This document shows, piece after piece, positions 36,086 through 47,562 of a stretch of DNA of 64,000 bases. This DNA comes from Tetrapyrgos nigripes. Taxonomy: Eukaryota > Basidiomycota > Agaricomycetes > Agaricales > Campanellaceae. The notes beneath the pieces were generated by a model, which worked only from the letters and a program-made list of their open reading frames with translations, was not told the origin of the DNA and did no database searches. The stretch is taken from NCBI GenBank assembly GCA_013368315.1, contig JAACJM010000019.1, positions 186,001 to 250,000 on the forward strand. The letters run 5' to 3'. The translations under genes and the position numbers were made by a program. Within the stretch, counting starts at the first letter, position 1, and every line of letters begins with the position of its first letter.

Positions 36086-37200
36086 ATGTCACAGTCCACC
36101 TGTTGGGATATAGATTTTCTCAAATCCTTCTCACAGCGTGTTCTGATTATCCTTAATCAGCCCTTCTCCTTCCAACTCCTTGAACTATTGTGGAACAACT
36201 CAAGGTGGCGTTATTGTGCAGACGGAGGTGCAAATCGATTGTATGACCTACTACGGGACAAGAACAAGATCGACTCGGATTCTGAAGAGCTGCTAAACTT
36301 GTCAGTTGGTCTCTATTCATCCATCCGTCTAGAGTTTCTTTGCTTGGAGACTTATATATGTGTGTTTCCAGATATAAACCAGACCTCATCAAAGGCGATC
36401 TAGATTCCATACGAGACGACGTGAAGGACTTCTATTCCTCAAAGGTACGTTGCGCAGCAGTAATTTCGTCTGACTCTTACGCGTCTGGGCTGCAATAGGG
36501 CGTCTCCGTCCTCAAAGACGAAGACCAGGACTCGACTGACCTCATGAAATGTGTGAATGAAGTGAAACAAATGGAGAAGAAGGAAGGACGAGTGAGTAGC
36601 ATACTTCTTAACCACCCTTGCTTTTGTGAGGCTTAGTCTGACTTTGACTCGGAGGATAGGTTGTATACTGACACGCATCACACTAGGAATACGAAATTGT
36701 CATTCTAGGCGGACTAACTGGCCGCTTGGACCAAACTATCCATACCCTCTCCTACCTTCATAAACTGCGTAAAGAACGTTCCCGTGTCTTTGCAGCTACG
36801 GATGATAACATTGGCTGGGTACTTGAGACCGTGCGTGTTCTGCGTCTGGTTGTAAGGAATGACTCTAACGATCCGTTCTGTAGGGCGAGCACATAATCCA
36901 CATAGACCATTCCCTTCTCGGTCAAACTTGTGGGCTGCTTCCCATCGGAATCGACGAAACAGTGTTAACGACGAGAGGATTGAAGTGGAATCTCAGTCAG
37001 TTTCTCTTTTCAAATGATTCAGCAATCTTCATTGACACACACATCCAGCCAACCATCCTTCATCTTTCGATGGCCTAGTCTCCACCTCAAACCATCTCAT
37101 TCCTGAAGAAGATTCAGTTTACATCAAGACGACCAAACCAATATGGTGGACTGTAGAGCTGAGAGACCTGAAGGAGAGGGAATACCAAACAGCGAAATGA
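36086..37200 (+). CDS. THI80: Thiamine pyrophosphokinase
   Basis: Transfers pyrophosphate from ATP to thiamine, making the cofactor thiamine diphosphate in the cytosol. Exons 36086-36300, 36372-36444, 36499-36591, 36687-36830, 36884-36995 and 37049-37200 give 263 codons including the stop (262 aa). Family blocks: LIILNQPF and CADGGANRLYD (residues 44-54), the GDLDSI metal-binding motif (80-85), DSTDL (107-111), GGLTGRLDQT (135-144), and a C-terminal thiamine-binding domain with the GLVSTSNHL signature. An upstream in-frame Met at 36029 exists, but the Met at 36086 fits the family length. Confidence 0.95.
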
Positions 37201-37299
37201 TAAGATTATCATAAATATACTCATACAGAGAGCATAGATATAATATACGAGAACAAGGAAGCAAAGAGCAAACCCTTAAGTTGGACTATAGATCTCTTC

Positions 37300-38615
37300 C
37301 TAAATATTGCACACCAAAACACCTTCTTCAGCATACAGCCCAGCCACGTACACCTTGCCTGCCTTCAAATCCCTCAAGCCCGTGCTCGAGCTCGAGAAGA
37401 AATTTCCATTGCTCTGGAAGATAGTCTCCAACTCATAATTCGTAGGCGCTGGAACATTTTGCTGCGCCGAAAGAGGAGCAGCAGTGTCAAACTCTACACT
37501 GGCGTTCGGAGAAGCAGCGGCTGATTCCTGTGTTTTAGGCTTGAGCGCCACAACCCAACTAGGCGCCAAATCACGCTTCTTCGCCGCTACGCCCGCAAGC
37601 GTTGGGAAGTGTGGGTGTCCCCCAACAATCAGCGCCCCAGATTCATCGTAATTAATGTTGTCGCTCGCGAAAGGGACCTTTTCGGTTCCCTTGTATTTGA
37701 GCTCGTTTGTTGTGGTGTTACGAGTATAGAAAAAGATTTGAGACAGAGAGGATGAGGCAATTGCGAGTTCTTCGCCAGAGGGAGAAATCGATATGCCGTT
37801 GGAGAAGGGGATGAAAGGAGCAGCGATTTCATGTGAGAGGATGGGCGTTGAGGAGGTAGGATTAGGGTCCAGGGTGATGTGGGAGGTGTAGGACAACGGA
37901 AGTGTCAAGACCGTTTCGAGGAGAGGTAAGACGTGGCCAACATAAGGAAGTCGTCGCGTCATTACATGGTCGTTGGTGACATAGAATGAGTCGGGTGAAG
38001 TGAGCGCCAACGCGTTGGGCGCAATGAACCATGGGGAGGAAAGGGTACGAACATATTTAGCACTCGGTGAAGAGGGTGAAATGACGAATTGTTCGATGAA
38101 AGTATGCTCCCTGGCATGATTGACCACATACATGTTGGACGCGTTTCCGGCAAATGAAGGGTAAATTTCGATTCCAAGCGGGTGGAAATCGTGACCAGCG
38201 GGGTAATCTTGTAGAGTTACCCGTACTGGTTCCTTGCCTGAGGGGGAGTAAAGCCAGATGGACCCGTGTGGGTCCGGGTTCTGGAGTGGGCCCATGACTG
38301 TGTTCCATTCTTTTCTGCCTGCGTCGCAGGTGACGACTAGCACTTTCTCCGTGTTTGGACCATTGTGCACATCCCAGAAGGTGACATCTTCGCAATATTT
38401 GAGCTCAGGGGCTTTTAAGGTCTCGCAGTTCGATAGGGCGTCGCCTACGTAGAGGTAACCCTCTGGAAGGCTTGAGGTAGAGTTCGTGAGGATGCTGTTT
38501 ACGATAGAGTGTCTTCCTCTATACAGCCAAGCACCCTAGACAAAGTCAGCACCAATGAAAAGGGAAGAATCTACGGACTTACGAGGAGAACGGGGACCAG
38601 AGGAATCCAACGCAT
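37300..38615 (-). CDS. Paraoxonase/arylesterase-like membrane protein
   Basis: Exons 38583-38615 and 37300-38535 give 423 codons including the stop (422 aa), with a 47-bp intron. The first about 15 residues (MRWIPLVPVLLGAWLY) form a signal-anchor. The rest resembles the paraoxonase/SMP-30-type beta-propeller: early C...Y CEDVTFWD, LGIEIYPS, YVVNHAREHTFIEQF, APNALALTSPDSFYVTNDH and FSNGISISPSGEELAIAS, which match calcium-binding Asn/Asp positions of that fold. Such enzymes hydrolyse lactones or esters; the fungal substrate is unknown. The protein ends with a second conserved propeller block (GNFFSSSSTGLRD, KVYVAGLYAEEGVLVC). It is divergent from the DUF6534-type gene (start codons 81 bp apart). 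Confidence 0.85.
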
Positions 38616-38696
38616 GGTGGGTACTTATGAAAACGACGCGCGTGAGCGACGCAACTCGATCGCTATCCATCCGCTAACCTCAACACCAACTACAGG
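38616..38696. promoter_or_regulatory. Bidirectional promoter, paraoxonase-like / DUF6534-type gene
   Basis: Only 81 bp separate the two start codons. No specific sites were recognised. Confidence 0.4.
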
Positions 38697-40192
38697 ATGG
38701 ACCACCATGCTGTCGACCCAATGTCGACCTTGGAAGACATTTGGTAGGTTTACTGGCTGGTTGGTCCTCGTCGCCGTTGAGAGATACAGGGACCATGTAC
38801 ATCGACAGCATCATCTCCATCGCCATCTATAGTATCACGACCCTCCAGTCGTACTTTTACTGTCTGCCCTGCCAGGACGATATACATGTCAAGGCCCTGG
38901 TTGCCTCTGTCTGGGTTCTGAACTCTATACATGTTATCTTCAATGAGTACGGATTCCCCTGTGATCGTTACTTACCGATCGCTGCTGTCCAGTATGTCAT
39001 GCAATGCACCATTATCTTCTTCGAGGGTATGAAAACCCAGAAGTAATGGCGTATGGTGCCTGATGTGTTCTCCTATTTTTATGCGTGTAATAAATTTTTC
39101 TTAGGTAGGCTCATCGTCAGTCTTTCTTTGGTTTCTCCATCCCATCTCTTTATTCACTGCCGCTATTATTCCAGGCTTCCATTGTCCTCGACGTAAGTAT
39201 GAGTTAGTAGTCTCTCTCTTCTCTGCCCTGACAGCACCTTCTCAACACAGATAACAGTAGCCTTCATTTCCCAATGGTGTCCATCTGTGATATCCTTCAA
39301 GTTCGAGGATATCTAAATGGTCATTTGCAGTTTCTTCGCCAAACGAATACGTGATTATGTGTGTCATTCTGCCACGTATTCCCCTCATTAAAACGTTGAC
39401 GACTCTTCCTTTCCCAGTGGACCTTCCGAAGTACAAGTGGTTATTCTCAACCGCAACAGCGGCCATCGTTCTAGCGCATTTCGGTATGCACGTTGACTGC
39501 GTGTCTTCACGCGTAGTAATTATCATCACGTTCTTTTCTTCTAGCACCAGTGGTTTGACTACGTTTGCTCTTACTTTTACGCAGAAACTGTGATCCAATT
39601 GTGCGTCGACCTTTTCGATGTCGTACAAAGATAAAGATTGTTTCTCTGCAGCTCAATCATTAAGACATTAAAACAACTAGAGAAAGTTAATGTAAAACTA
39701 CAACAAGTCTTTCTTTGCGCTCTGATTAACTTTTCGGTGTATAGTATAACTTCATTATACCTTTTGGCGCTTTCGCAGTCCTCTCTGACATCATCATTGC
39801 AGCTGCATTGGTTGCTCTTTTGCGAAGAAACCAATATGGGTCCGACGTGGGGGGGATTTGAGGACAAATGATCTAATTAGAAAACTGGTTGTCTATGCTG
39901 TTGAGAGATGTGTCTTAACTTCGTGAGGATCGCCCCATTGTTGAAGAGAATGACCGGCTTTTACAGAGTCATAGCTATCATAGAAGTAATCCTTTTCATT
40001 CTCGTCCCAGGATCCTTATTCGCGTTTGCCTTTGATTTTGTCGTAGGGAAATGCTGGTCTTGTTTCTTTTCTTTCTTCTTTGAAGCTTGAGCACTTCTGA
40101 CAGTGTATGCAAATTCCCTCCTTGCATCTCTCAGCTCTCGATTTCGTCTACAGGAATGGAGCCGGAAGAGACGGACGATAAAGAAGAGCTAG
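38697..40192 (+). pseudogene. DUF6534-type multi-pass membrane protein, probably damaged
   Basis: Pieces of a mushroom-type seven-helix membrane protein occur in family order. They are MSTLEDIW, then IISIAIYSITTLQSYFY with DDIHVKALVASVWVLNSIHV (exon from about 38790), KYKWLFSTATAAIVLAHFG (about 39430), and AVLSDIIIAAALVALLRRNQ (about 39785). They continue with RTNDLIRKLVVYAVERCVLT, VIAIIEVILFILVPGSLFAF, and a last exon YANSLLASLSSRFRLQEWSR ending at 40192. Three things look broken. The first splice leaves the wrong frame. The G7 run at about 39849-39855 needs one more G to join two family blocks. The last intron would need a GC donor (GCTGGT). The region 38970-39420 could not be resolved into exons. 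Function of the family is unknown. It may be a pseudogene or an assembly-damaged gene. Confidence 0.55.
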
Positions 40193-40646
40193 CTCAATGT
40201 CAACGCCTGCTTCGACCACTGGAGACGACATGTCCACTGGTTTCGATGTCATCACGTTTGTTGCTGCTCACTATGAACACCGTGGTGCGGATGTGGGCAG
40301 TAGAGATTCGCGTTAAGAAATGTTTAGAGGGCACTCACTTTAGCTCCGGTAATAGGCACATTTCCGTCTATGCCGTATAAGTGGACGGACCGAGGGTAGG
40401 GCCGGAGATTTATATATGCATAGTAGACGTCGACAGTGACGTGCATGACGAGTCGAGGCGGTGTGATTGGCTGATGGTAGAAGACCGAACATGGAGGCGA
40501 GAGGATGCACTGTAGCAGCATTCCAGTCGAGTAGCATGTAGAGCATGAGTAGAAGAAGCGTAATAGATGCATGCGGGTTCTTGATCGAGCCAGCGGCTGT
40601 GCTTTTGATTCTCTTATGCTTGGATGTCTCTTCTAGCTCTACACTC
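40193..40646. other. Spacer before the exchanger gene
   Basis: No gene was supported. It holds the 3' UTR of the DUF6534-type gene and the promoter of the exchanger. An in-frame Met at 40545 could extend the exchanger by 34 residues. Confidence 0.5.
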
Positions 40647-43464
40647 ATGTCCGGTCGTTCACATTCTCCCAAAATCATCTTCGTTATCCTGCTCGTCGTG
40701 CAATGTCTCTTATGGTCCCGTAGCCGATACGCATCCCAGCCCACACTTGCTAGTTCACTGATTAAACGCTTTGAACCAGCCGAAAAAGAGGTGTTTGCAT
40801 CATGATTACTTGCTGTTGAACAGTACTAAGCTTGTTTCCAGTGTCGTCCGATTGCGTTTCCTGTTTCCAAACAATGCTCCCATGTTTCCGAAGTCTGTCC
40901 TCCGTCGGGCACTTTCCTATCAATAAACTATCTCAAGAAGTACTTTTGTACCGACCCTTCCTTTCGTCCAGGCGCATTCGTTGGCCTTCTAGTCTGGCTC
41001 ATCTTCCTCTTTTCTACCCTCGGCATATCAGCTTCAGACTTCTTTACTCCCAATCTTGCTACCATCGCCCAACTGCTCGGTCTGGATGAAAATGTGGCCG
41101 GTGTTACTTTCCTTGCCTTTGGGAATGGTTCTCCCGATGTCTTTTCCACATTTTCCGCCATGCGCGCAAATTCCGGTTCTTTAGCCATTGGAGAACTTTT
41201 AGGTGCAGCGACATTCATTGTGTCGTGTGTCGTAGGCAGCATTTGCGTGATCAAGCCCTTCCGAGTCAATCCCCGTCCATTTTTACGGGATGTGGGTTTC
41301 TTTACGGTCGCTGTCAGCTTATTGCTTGTCATTCTCTGGGACGGAACAATACACGTTTGGGAGGCGGCAGTCATGGTGTTGCTATACCTATTCTATGTCG
41401 CATTCGTGGTTGTTGGGACGTTTTTGGAGAAGAGAATGGAGAGGAAGAGGTTGAGCGAAGCCATGGCTAGGGCTGAATATAGAGATGACGAGTTACCAGG
41501 TCCATCTGAAGAGTTTATTCAGCCATACAGAGATGACCGTGAGTGTTCACTTTCCTTGTTTATTACAGACTACTTACCTTTTCTTAAAGCAGCATCCCCA
41601 AGTGACACACTTTCCATACCCTCTCCAAATCCATCGCGTCTCCGAGCGATCTCCAATCCTAATCCTCCTCGTCTACAAACAGACTTCCCACGAAGATTTC
41701 ATTCGCGCACGCCCTCACCCACCCCAAATTCCTACATGCGTCATTCCTTCCACAGTCAAAGCAGTACTCCCCACCCTTACTCTCAACAACCCTTCACTCA
41801 CATGCCATCATTCTCTCTCGTCGGTGCTCTGGAATTCCGACAAGTCGTGGCATCATTAAACCAAGACGCTGCTGGCTCAAGTCTCAGCATGTTCGATTCG
41901 CCCATAACACCGTATGCAGGTGGCCATTACCATTCCCATCATGGAAGTATTAGGAGCCGTTCACGACCTCGTACACCCTCACAATCTGTTCACCTCTCAA
42001 ATTCAGTTCAATCTCTAGCAAACGAACACGACAGAGAGCGAGATCCTTGGGATGCAGCTTTAGGCTCATATGCCCAAATACCTTTGGATGAAAGACCCAA
42101 ATCTCCTAGGATTGAAGTCACGTCCGCGTCGGACTCGCATAATGCTAGTCCTACCGGTAGCGCCTTCATGGACCTTCCGCCCAATGGCCCGATGTCTTCC
42201 TCTGTCCCCACGATATCCATTTCAAGATCTTCAGAGTCACCACTAGAGACTCCAATTGCAGGAGTAGACAACACCGACAGGAATGTGGAAGATGGCGAAC
42301 GTTACTCTAGACATCCAAAGCGGGAGAAAGTGAAGTGGTTCCTCAGTGAAGTGTATCACACCCTATTCCCCACATTACACCGTTGGAAGTCGCAGGCTTT
42401 GTTGGGACAGGCAGCATCGGTGTTTGCTGCACCTGCTGTAATGATGCTGACCCTTACGTTACCAGTAGTGGTGATGCCCTATCATTCAGCAGGAGCAGAG
42501 TTCGAAAAGGATTTACACAACGGTTCCTTAAGCGTGCCACACTCGGACGGGGCAGGGCATAACTTGATAGAGTTTGAAGAGGAAGGAATGGAAAGGGTCT
42601 TAATTGCAGAAGAGGAAATCCGAGAAGAGCAAGATCATTCATTGGGTCTCAATAAATGGCTGATTGCTACGCAGGCGGTTTTTGGACCTTTATTCTGCGT
42701 AGCCGTGTTGTTCAGCGGGAATAAACATCAACCGTACCTCTTTCTTGCAGCTTCTGTCGTGGGGATTTCCATCGCAATCCTTATCATCATCTTTTGTCCC
42801 TCTTCCTCTTCTTCTGCCCTGGGCCATGATCACTACAGAGGGGACAGCAAAGCGTTCAAAATGGCGAGGTGTTCAATGGGTTTCTTCGTTGCTATAGTCT
42901 GGATTATGGCCATTGCGGATGAGGTGGTGAATGTTTTGCAAACCTTTGGATTCATTTTTGGGTTGAGCGATGCGATTATTGGATTGACTGTCTTCGCTGT
43001 GGGGAATTCGTTGGCAGATTTAGTAGCGAACATGAGTATTGCGGTGAGTATTTACGCTCTGTCGTTGCATATCAATCAAACTGATTTTCTCCCGATTTGC
43101 TTTACAGGTCTTTGCTCCTATCATGGGGTTCTCAGCCTGCTTTGGTGGGCCTATGCTTAATATCCTATTGGGCATTGGTATCTCTGGGACATACATTACA
43201 GCTCAGCCATCCGCCTCCTCGACTTCCCCCTTCCTGACACTTCTTCTTCACCCGTCTTCTCTGTTCCAAGCCGAAAGCCATATTAAACTCCACTTTGGCA
43301 AAACCTTGTTTGTGAGCACTATAGGCTTGCTGTCTCTGCTAGCCATGACTCTTGTTTTCGTTCCAATGAATGGTTACTGGCTGAGTAGAACCTGGGGGAT
43401 ATTCTTGATTTGCAGCTATGTGGCGATCATGTGTGTGAATGTCATTGTGGAGTTGAAAGGGTGA
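40647..43464 (+). CDS. NCLX-type Na+/Ca2+ exchanger
   Basis: Multi-pass cation exchanger related to SLC8B1/NCLX and fungal YDL206W-type proteins. Exons 40647-40790, 40842-41538, 41593-43043 and 43108-43464 give 883 codons including the stop (882 aa). An N-terminal signal-like helix (IIFVILLVVQCLLW) precedes the first exchanger domain. Its alpha-1 repeat AGVTFLAFGNGSPDVFST (residues 134-151) carries the ion-binding GNGSPD. A long Ser/Pro-rich cytosolic loop of about 300 residues follows, then the second domain with the alpha-2 repeat GLTVFAVGNSLADLVANMSI (GNS...D at about 751-756) and FSACFGGPMLNILLGIGISG. The location, vacuole, ER or mitochondrion, cannot be read from sequence. The 54-bp second intron is a multiple of three and has no stop. 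Confidence 0.92.
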
Positions 43465-44357
43465 ATGGATGAGCTTCCAAGGACTCTAGGATTTGTGAAG
43501 GAAGAAAGCCTAGTATGTGTTATTATTAATGTCACATTGGACTTGGATATTTTACATGCGGACATCTGTACCTGATCGCTAATTGGCAGAGATGAATACC
43601 CGGAGATTCTTAGGTCTGTTGTATGTTTCTGGTCTGACGCTGCAGTTCAGCGAAAATCTGGACGAGAGCACAAATGCAAGGCTGTCCTTGGCCAACATAT
43701 CTGTCTTCAGTACTTCTGGTCATGAGTAGTACTAGTTTACTGACTGTATCTGACTGCGTCAACATAATTTCGAGATTCTTCGAACTCGAGCGTTTGTTTT
43801 TCACAATGCGCCAAACCGGTCGCAGCGCACACCACTCGTTGCATGCTCGGTTCTGCTGCTGTGTGTTGTTCTCCCTACTTATCAACGGCGGCTTACCCTT
43901 CGTTCCTGTTACCGAATTAGACACCAACTTTTGCGATCCGCTCTCATGTAATCATTTCATATTTTGGCTTCTGCGACCTCTCCAACCCAGGTCCGACCTT
44001 ATGAAGCAACGATTCAACGGAAACATGTCATCGACCTCTTGCTGTAAGGAGCGATCAAGGACTTCAAGTGTTCTGGAGCTCAGTACAGCATATCTTTGTT
44101 GAAAACACGTTTTGCGACCGGCGGACTCAACTTCCTCTAATCTCAGGAAGATTGGCGAAGGACTCCCTGGCTTCATTGATGTTCTCGGCAGAAAACTTTT
44201 GCCCCTGACTAACTCTGGCTAAACAGGTATCCTGATGCCACTTGAAATTCTAAATCTTCTAAATCTTTCATTCTTCCCCTTCCTTCTACTCTAATCAAAG
44301 CACCTGCTAACGAGGATTCCTGTCGTTCTTTGACCGTCACTTTTCTCATCCTGAGCC
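43465..44357. other. Unassigned 0.9-kb stretch
   Basis: No gene is supported. A plus-strand frame at about 43674-44102 and sequence near 43995-44150 give short, protein-like pieces interrupted by stops (for example IKDFKCSGAQYS). They could be remnants of an older gene, but I cannot name it. Confidence 0.4.
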
Positions 44358-46192
44358 ATGACGGATATATACTTCACCACCAAAGACGGTATTAATTACA
44401 CGAGGAGGCTTCACGGAAGAGAAAGAATGTCTGCTGCCAACACGTGTGTCCTATTACTCTTTTCTTTCCTTCAATTTACGAGTATTCATCCCAATTTTTA
44501 TCAGCACCTATGCGCATGGATTCGGGCAAATCGTCGCCCTGGGTGAAGTTGAGCTCAAGTCACCTCTAACTCGAGAACAACTCGCTCCTTATGTCAAGGC
44601 TGCATGGACTCATTTACGGTTCCTCGTTCCCTGGATGGCTATTCGAACGAGCGACATGACTCCCAATCCACGAGACAATGCTTTCCTCTATTCATACGCA
44701 GTGCCCGTGAACCAAGAGCAAGTTGACGCCTGGCTAGAAGAGACAGTTATCTGGCGATCAGAGGAGCTACCTTTTGCAGATTGGGAATCTTTGCTCAGGA
44801 TAACGCACTGGAAGCCGGGTGATAATCGATGTGCGTTTGAGCTGCATGTAGCGGCATTACCTGACGGGCATTGGATGATGGGGTAACTTGTTTTTTGGAA
44901 TGTTTCTGGTTGACATGACTGACGAGTATCTTGTGCAGATTGACTGCTCCTCATTGGGTCACAGATGGACGGGGAAAGTTCCCGGTCATCGACCAATACT
45001 ATAAATGTTTGCAGGCAGCGTTTGATGGGTCTTCTAAACCTGTCGATACTATCGCTTGGGGTGAGGAAATCACGCGCCTTCCGCCCACTGGGGTGCAAGT
45101 CTTGCCGGCAGCAGGTGCACTTCCAGAGACTATGGATCCCCCGCAAGTATGTGCCTTGTCAAGTGTTGTTGATGTTCTTCTGAATATCGCGTGCATCTCA
45201 GGGACAGTTTACTCGTTTAATGAGACAACCCAGAGAAGTCGACCTCAGCACGGATAACATCACCCGGTGTATCGTCCTGACCAAGGAGCAGACGGACGCG
45301 TTCAATCTTGCTTGCAAACAGCATAGATGTAGCATAACAGCTGCCATCAATTCTGTTTTTATCTTGGCGGACATTGAGACCGAGTTGCGTATTGCTGCTG
45401 ATGCGAAAGGAGAGGTCTGGGAACGAGTTCTTGAATCTTTTCACCAGTCCGAGTTCTTCACGGTGGCTGTCAATGTGTCTGATTTAGTAGGCCCTGCTAT
45501 AAAACTTTCGGAGGACTATCTGATAAATACTTTTCAGCGTCATTTTGTCTACCCACTATTCGCCAAAGTCTGTCAACCTTGCGGCGTAGGGGGTCTCATC
45601 AATTGTGGCTTCCCGACATATCACAACATGAAAGAAATCCGAGCATGTCTGCAAGTCACTCCGGACGGTTGTATCACCAAAAACTATGGAACCAAGACGT
45701 TTTGGAACGGTTTAGTAGTTGATGTTCGTAAAGTGCTCAAAGAAGGGATCAGAGTAAGTCAGCATGCCTCCCACTACTAGAGCCCTGATAATTCACCTGA
45801 CACCGCAGACGAAAGCAAGTCCTCGATGGTACCATCAACTATCAAATAATGTGGAAGCCGCCTCAGCCAATGTCACTTCATTCCAGATGGCCTGGCCTGG
45901 TGTCATGGCCTCTTCTTTGGGTAGTTTGCAAAAGCTATCTTGGTTCTGTCAATTCCGTCCCTCTGTTGCCGTCTCAGACCCTGATACCGCATTCAGTATC
46001 AACCAATGGAGGTTTGGTATACGAGCTACAGGGGCGTTGGCTATTGTCATCAACACTTGGGAATATGATGGTATCCTGTCGTTGAACTTGCAGGGATCGA
46101 AGCGTTGGCAGACGGAAAAGGCTTGGGACTACTTTACTGTTGCTGTAAGTGACGGATTTGAACGTATCACGTCGACGAAAGCGACATTGTGA
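44358..46192 (+). CDS. CAT-like/condensation-type acyltransferase
   Basis: Enzyme of the chloramphenicol-acetyltransferase-like fold, as in alcohol acyltransferases and condensation domains; substrate unknown. Exons 44358-44443, 44505-44882, 44939-45146, 45202-45753 and 45809-46192. The first three sum to a whole number of codons, as does the fourth, and the last is in frame. The catalytic motif is H160-W-V-T-D164-G (HxxxDG), completed across the exon 2/3 splice. The second half has CKQHRCSITAAINSVFILAD, typical of the fold, and a DFGWG-like position replaced by other residues. The end is ambiguous: a perfect GTAAGT at about 46144 followed by an ACTAG acceptor near 46223 would end the protein two codons later as PP instead of running to 46192. 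Confidence 0.75.
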
Positions 46193-46516
46193 TTCGCTGA
46201 TAGTCTTACTGAAATTTACTAGCCACCATAGTCGTAAGTTATGTGTGTATTTATAGAAAGAGATAGACATAGATGATACATAGAGATATTCATTTAATTT
46301 TCCAGTCATTGATCAGCGGGTCGTGATCCTAAGGAACACGATTGCTCGATTGTTTGAGTCCGTAAAACCCGGCCTATATCTGAAAATGGCTAGATTTTGC
46401 TTCTCGAGTACACGATCTTGATCATGATCACGGAGAGTATAGCATCTACATTAGTGATACAAAAAGAAAGAAGATCATTGAAGACGTCGACGTAGTTACG
46501 GTACTTAGTTCATTCA

Positions 46517-47457
46517 TCATTCATCTCTTTTGGCACGCTTATTGATCTCGTCACCTTTAGTATCTTCTGAGGGAGCTTGTCGTCTTTGTCCACTCCCATC
46601 ACCTTCATTTGTACTTGATTCGGCGTCCACCGCCATCGTATATCCACCGACCAAACCTTGCACTACAGCCTGGCTAACCAATCTTCGCAATTCCTCTTCT
46701 GCCTGATCGGGATCCATACCTTGGTCGACGAGAGACTGGACTTGCGATAGTAGAGAGGTAGTGAGTTGTTCAGTAGCGGCATTTTGAGCGTATTGCGATT
46801 GCTGGCTGGTGGACGGGGTATTTTCTGATGAAGGAGGTAGGGAAGACTGAGTTTGTAAGAACGCGGCAACTTCAGGAAAATCTTCAGACAAATGGGCTAT
46901 AGGCTGTGCAGAGTACGTCGAGTGTCATATTTAGGGAGAGGGTGAACAGAACATACTGAAATTCCCTCCGCATTGACACGATCGACAACAGCGCCCTTTT
47001 CAACGAGATACCTTGCGATCTCGACACTTTCTACGGTGTACAGTGGAGTGTCGCCATCAGAGTCTGTGATATTGACATTTCCGCCTGGAGAAAGCAGATG
47101 AGGCGGTTTGTAGCGGGAAAAAGAGTGAGCGTGCCTTTTGAGATGAGATAGTCGAGCACTTCTATACGACCATATGACGCAGCAGCATGCCTGATTACTG
47201 TCTCGGTTAATAGAGCGGACAAGGGGTTAAAAAGACTGACATTGGGGTGTAGGTGAAAGGATCCGGAGCGTTGGGCGAGACCGCTAGAGATGTGGTATGT
47301 TGGCAGGAGTCGAGAAAAGAAGGACGAGCGACTTGCAGTGGTTTTCGACGAGGTTCTGGAAGAGGTCAGAGTAGAATTTGGAGAGGATAGATCTAGAGAA
47401 CGTCACCTTGACTTGTTCGAGCTCACCGTCTGATGCGGCTATCCAAATGTTGTTCAT
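46517..47457 (-). CDS. Small ankyrin-repeat protein (YAR1-like)
   Basis: Exons 47407-47457, 47337-47355, 47241-47283, 47135-47190, 46957-47084 and 46517-46903 sum to 228 codons including the stop (227 aa). It starts MNNIWIAASDGELEQVK. Ankyrin repeats follow, including PDPFTYTPMHAAASYGRIEV, LDYLISKGGNVNITDSDGDT and PLYTVESVEIARYLVEKGAV. The C-terminal half has an acidic helical part (MDPDQAEEELRRLVSQAV) and a basic end (KRAKRDE). Similar fungal proteins include YAR1, which protects ribosomal protein uS3; that role is inferred, not shown. Two of its introns start with GC instead of GT: 47284-47336 with the classical GCAAGT donor, and 47085-47134 with GCACGC. Confidence 0.88.
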
Positions 47458-47562
47458 GGTAACAGACCAACACGCGCGCGCATTGAAAATATTTTGTCGT
47501 GGCATGACCCCTAACGCCAGCGATCACCATTAATTCTCTGGGCCCGGCTCTTCTCGCCAACC
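47458..47562. promoter_or_regulatory. Bidirectional promoter, ankyrin protein / WC-2
   Basis: Start codons are 105 bp apart. If WC-2 responds to light or to its own complex, the ankyrin gene shares the same control region. No light-response element could be assigned with confidence. Confidence 0.45.
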
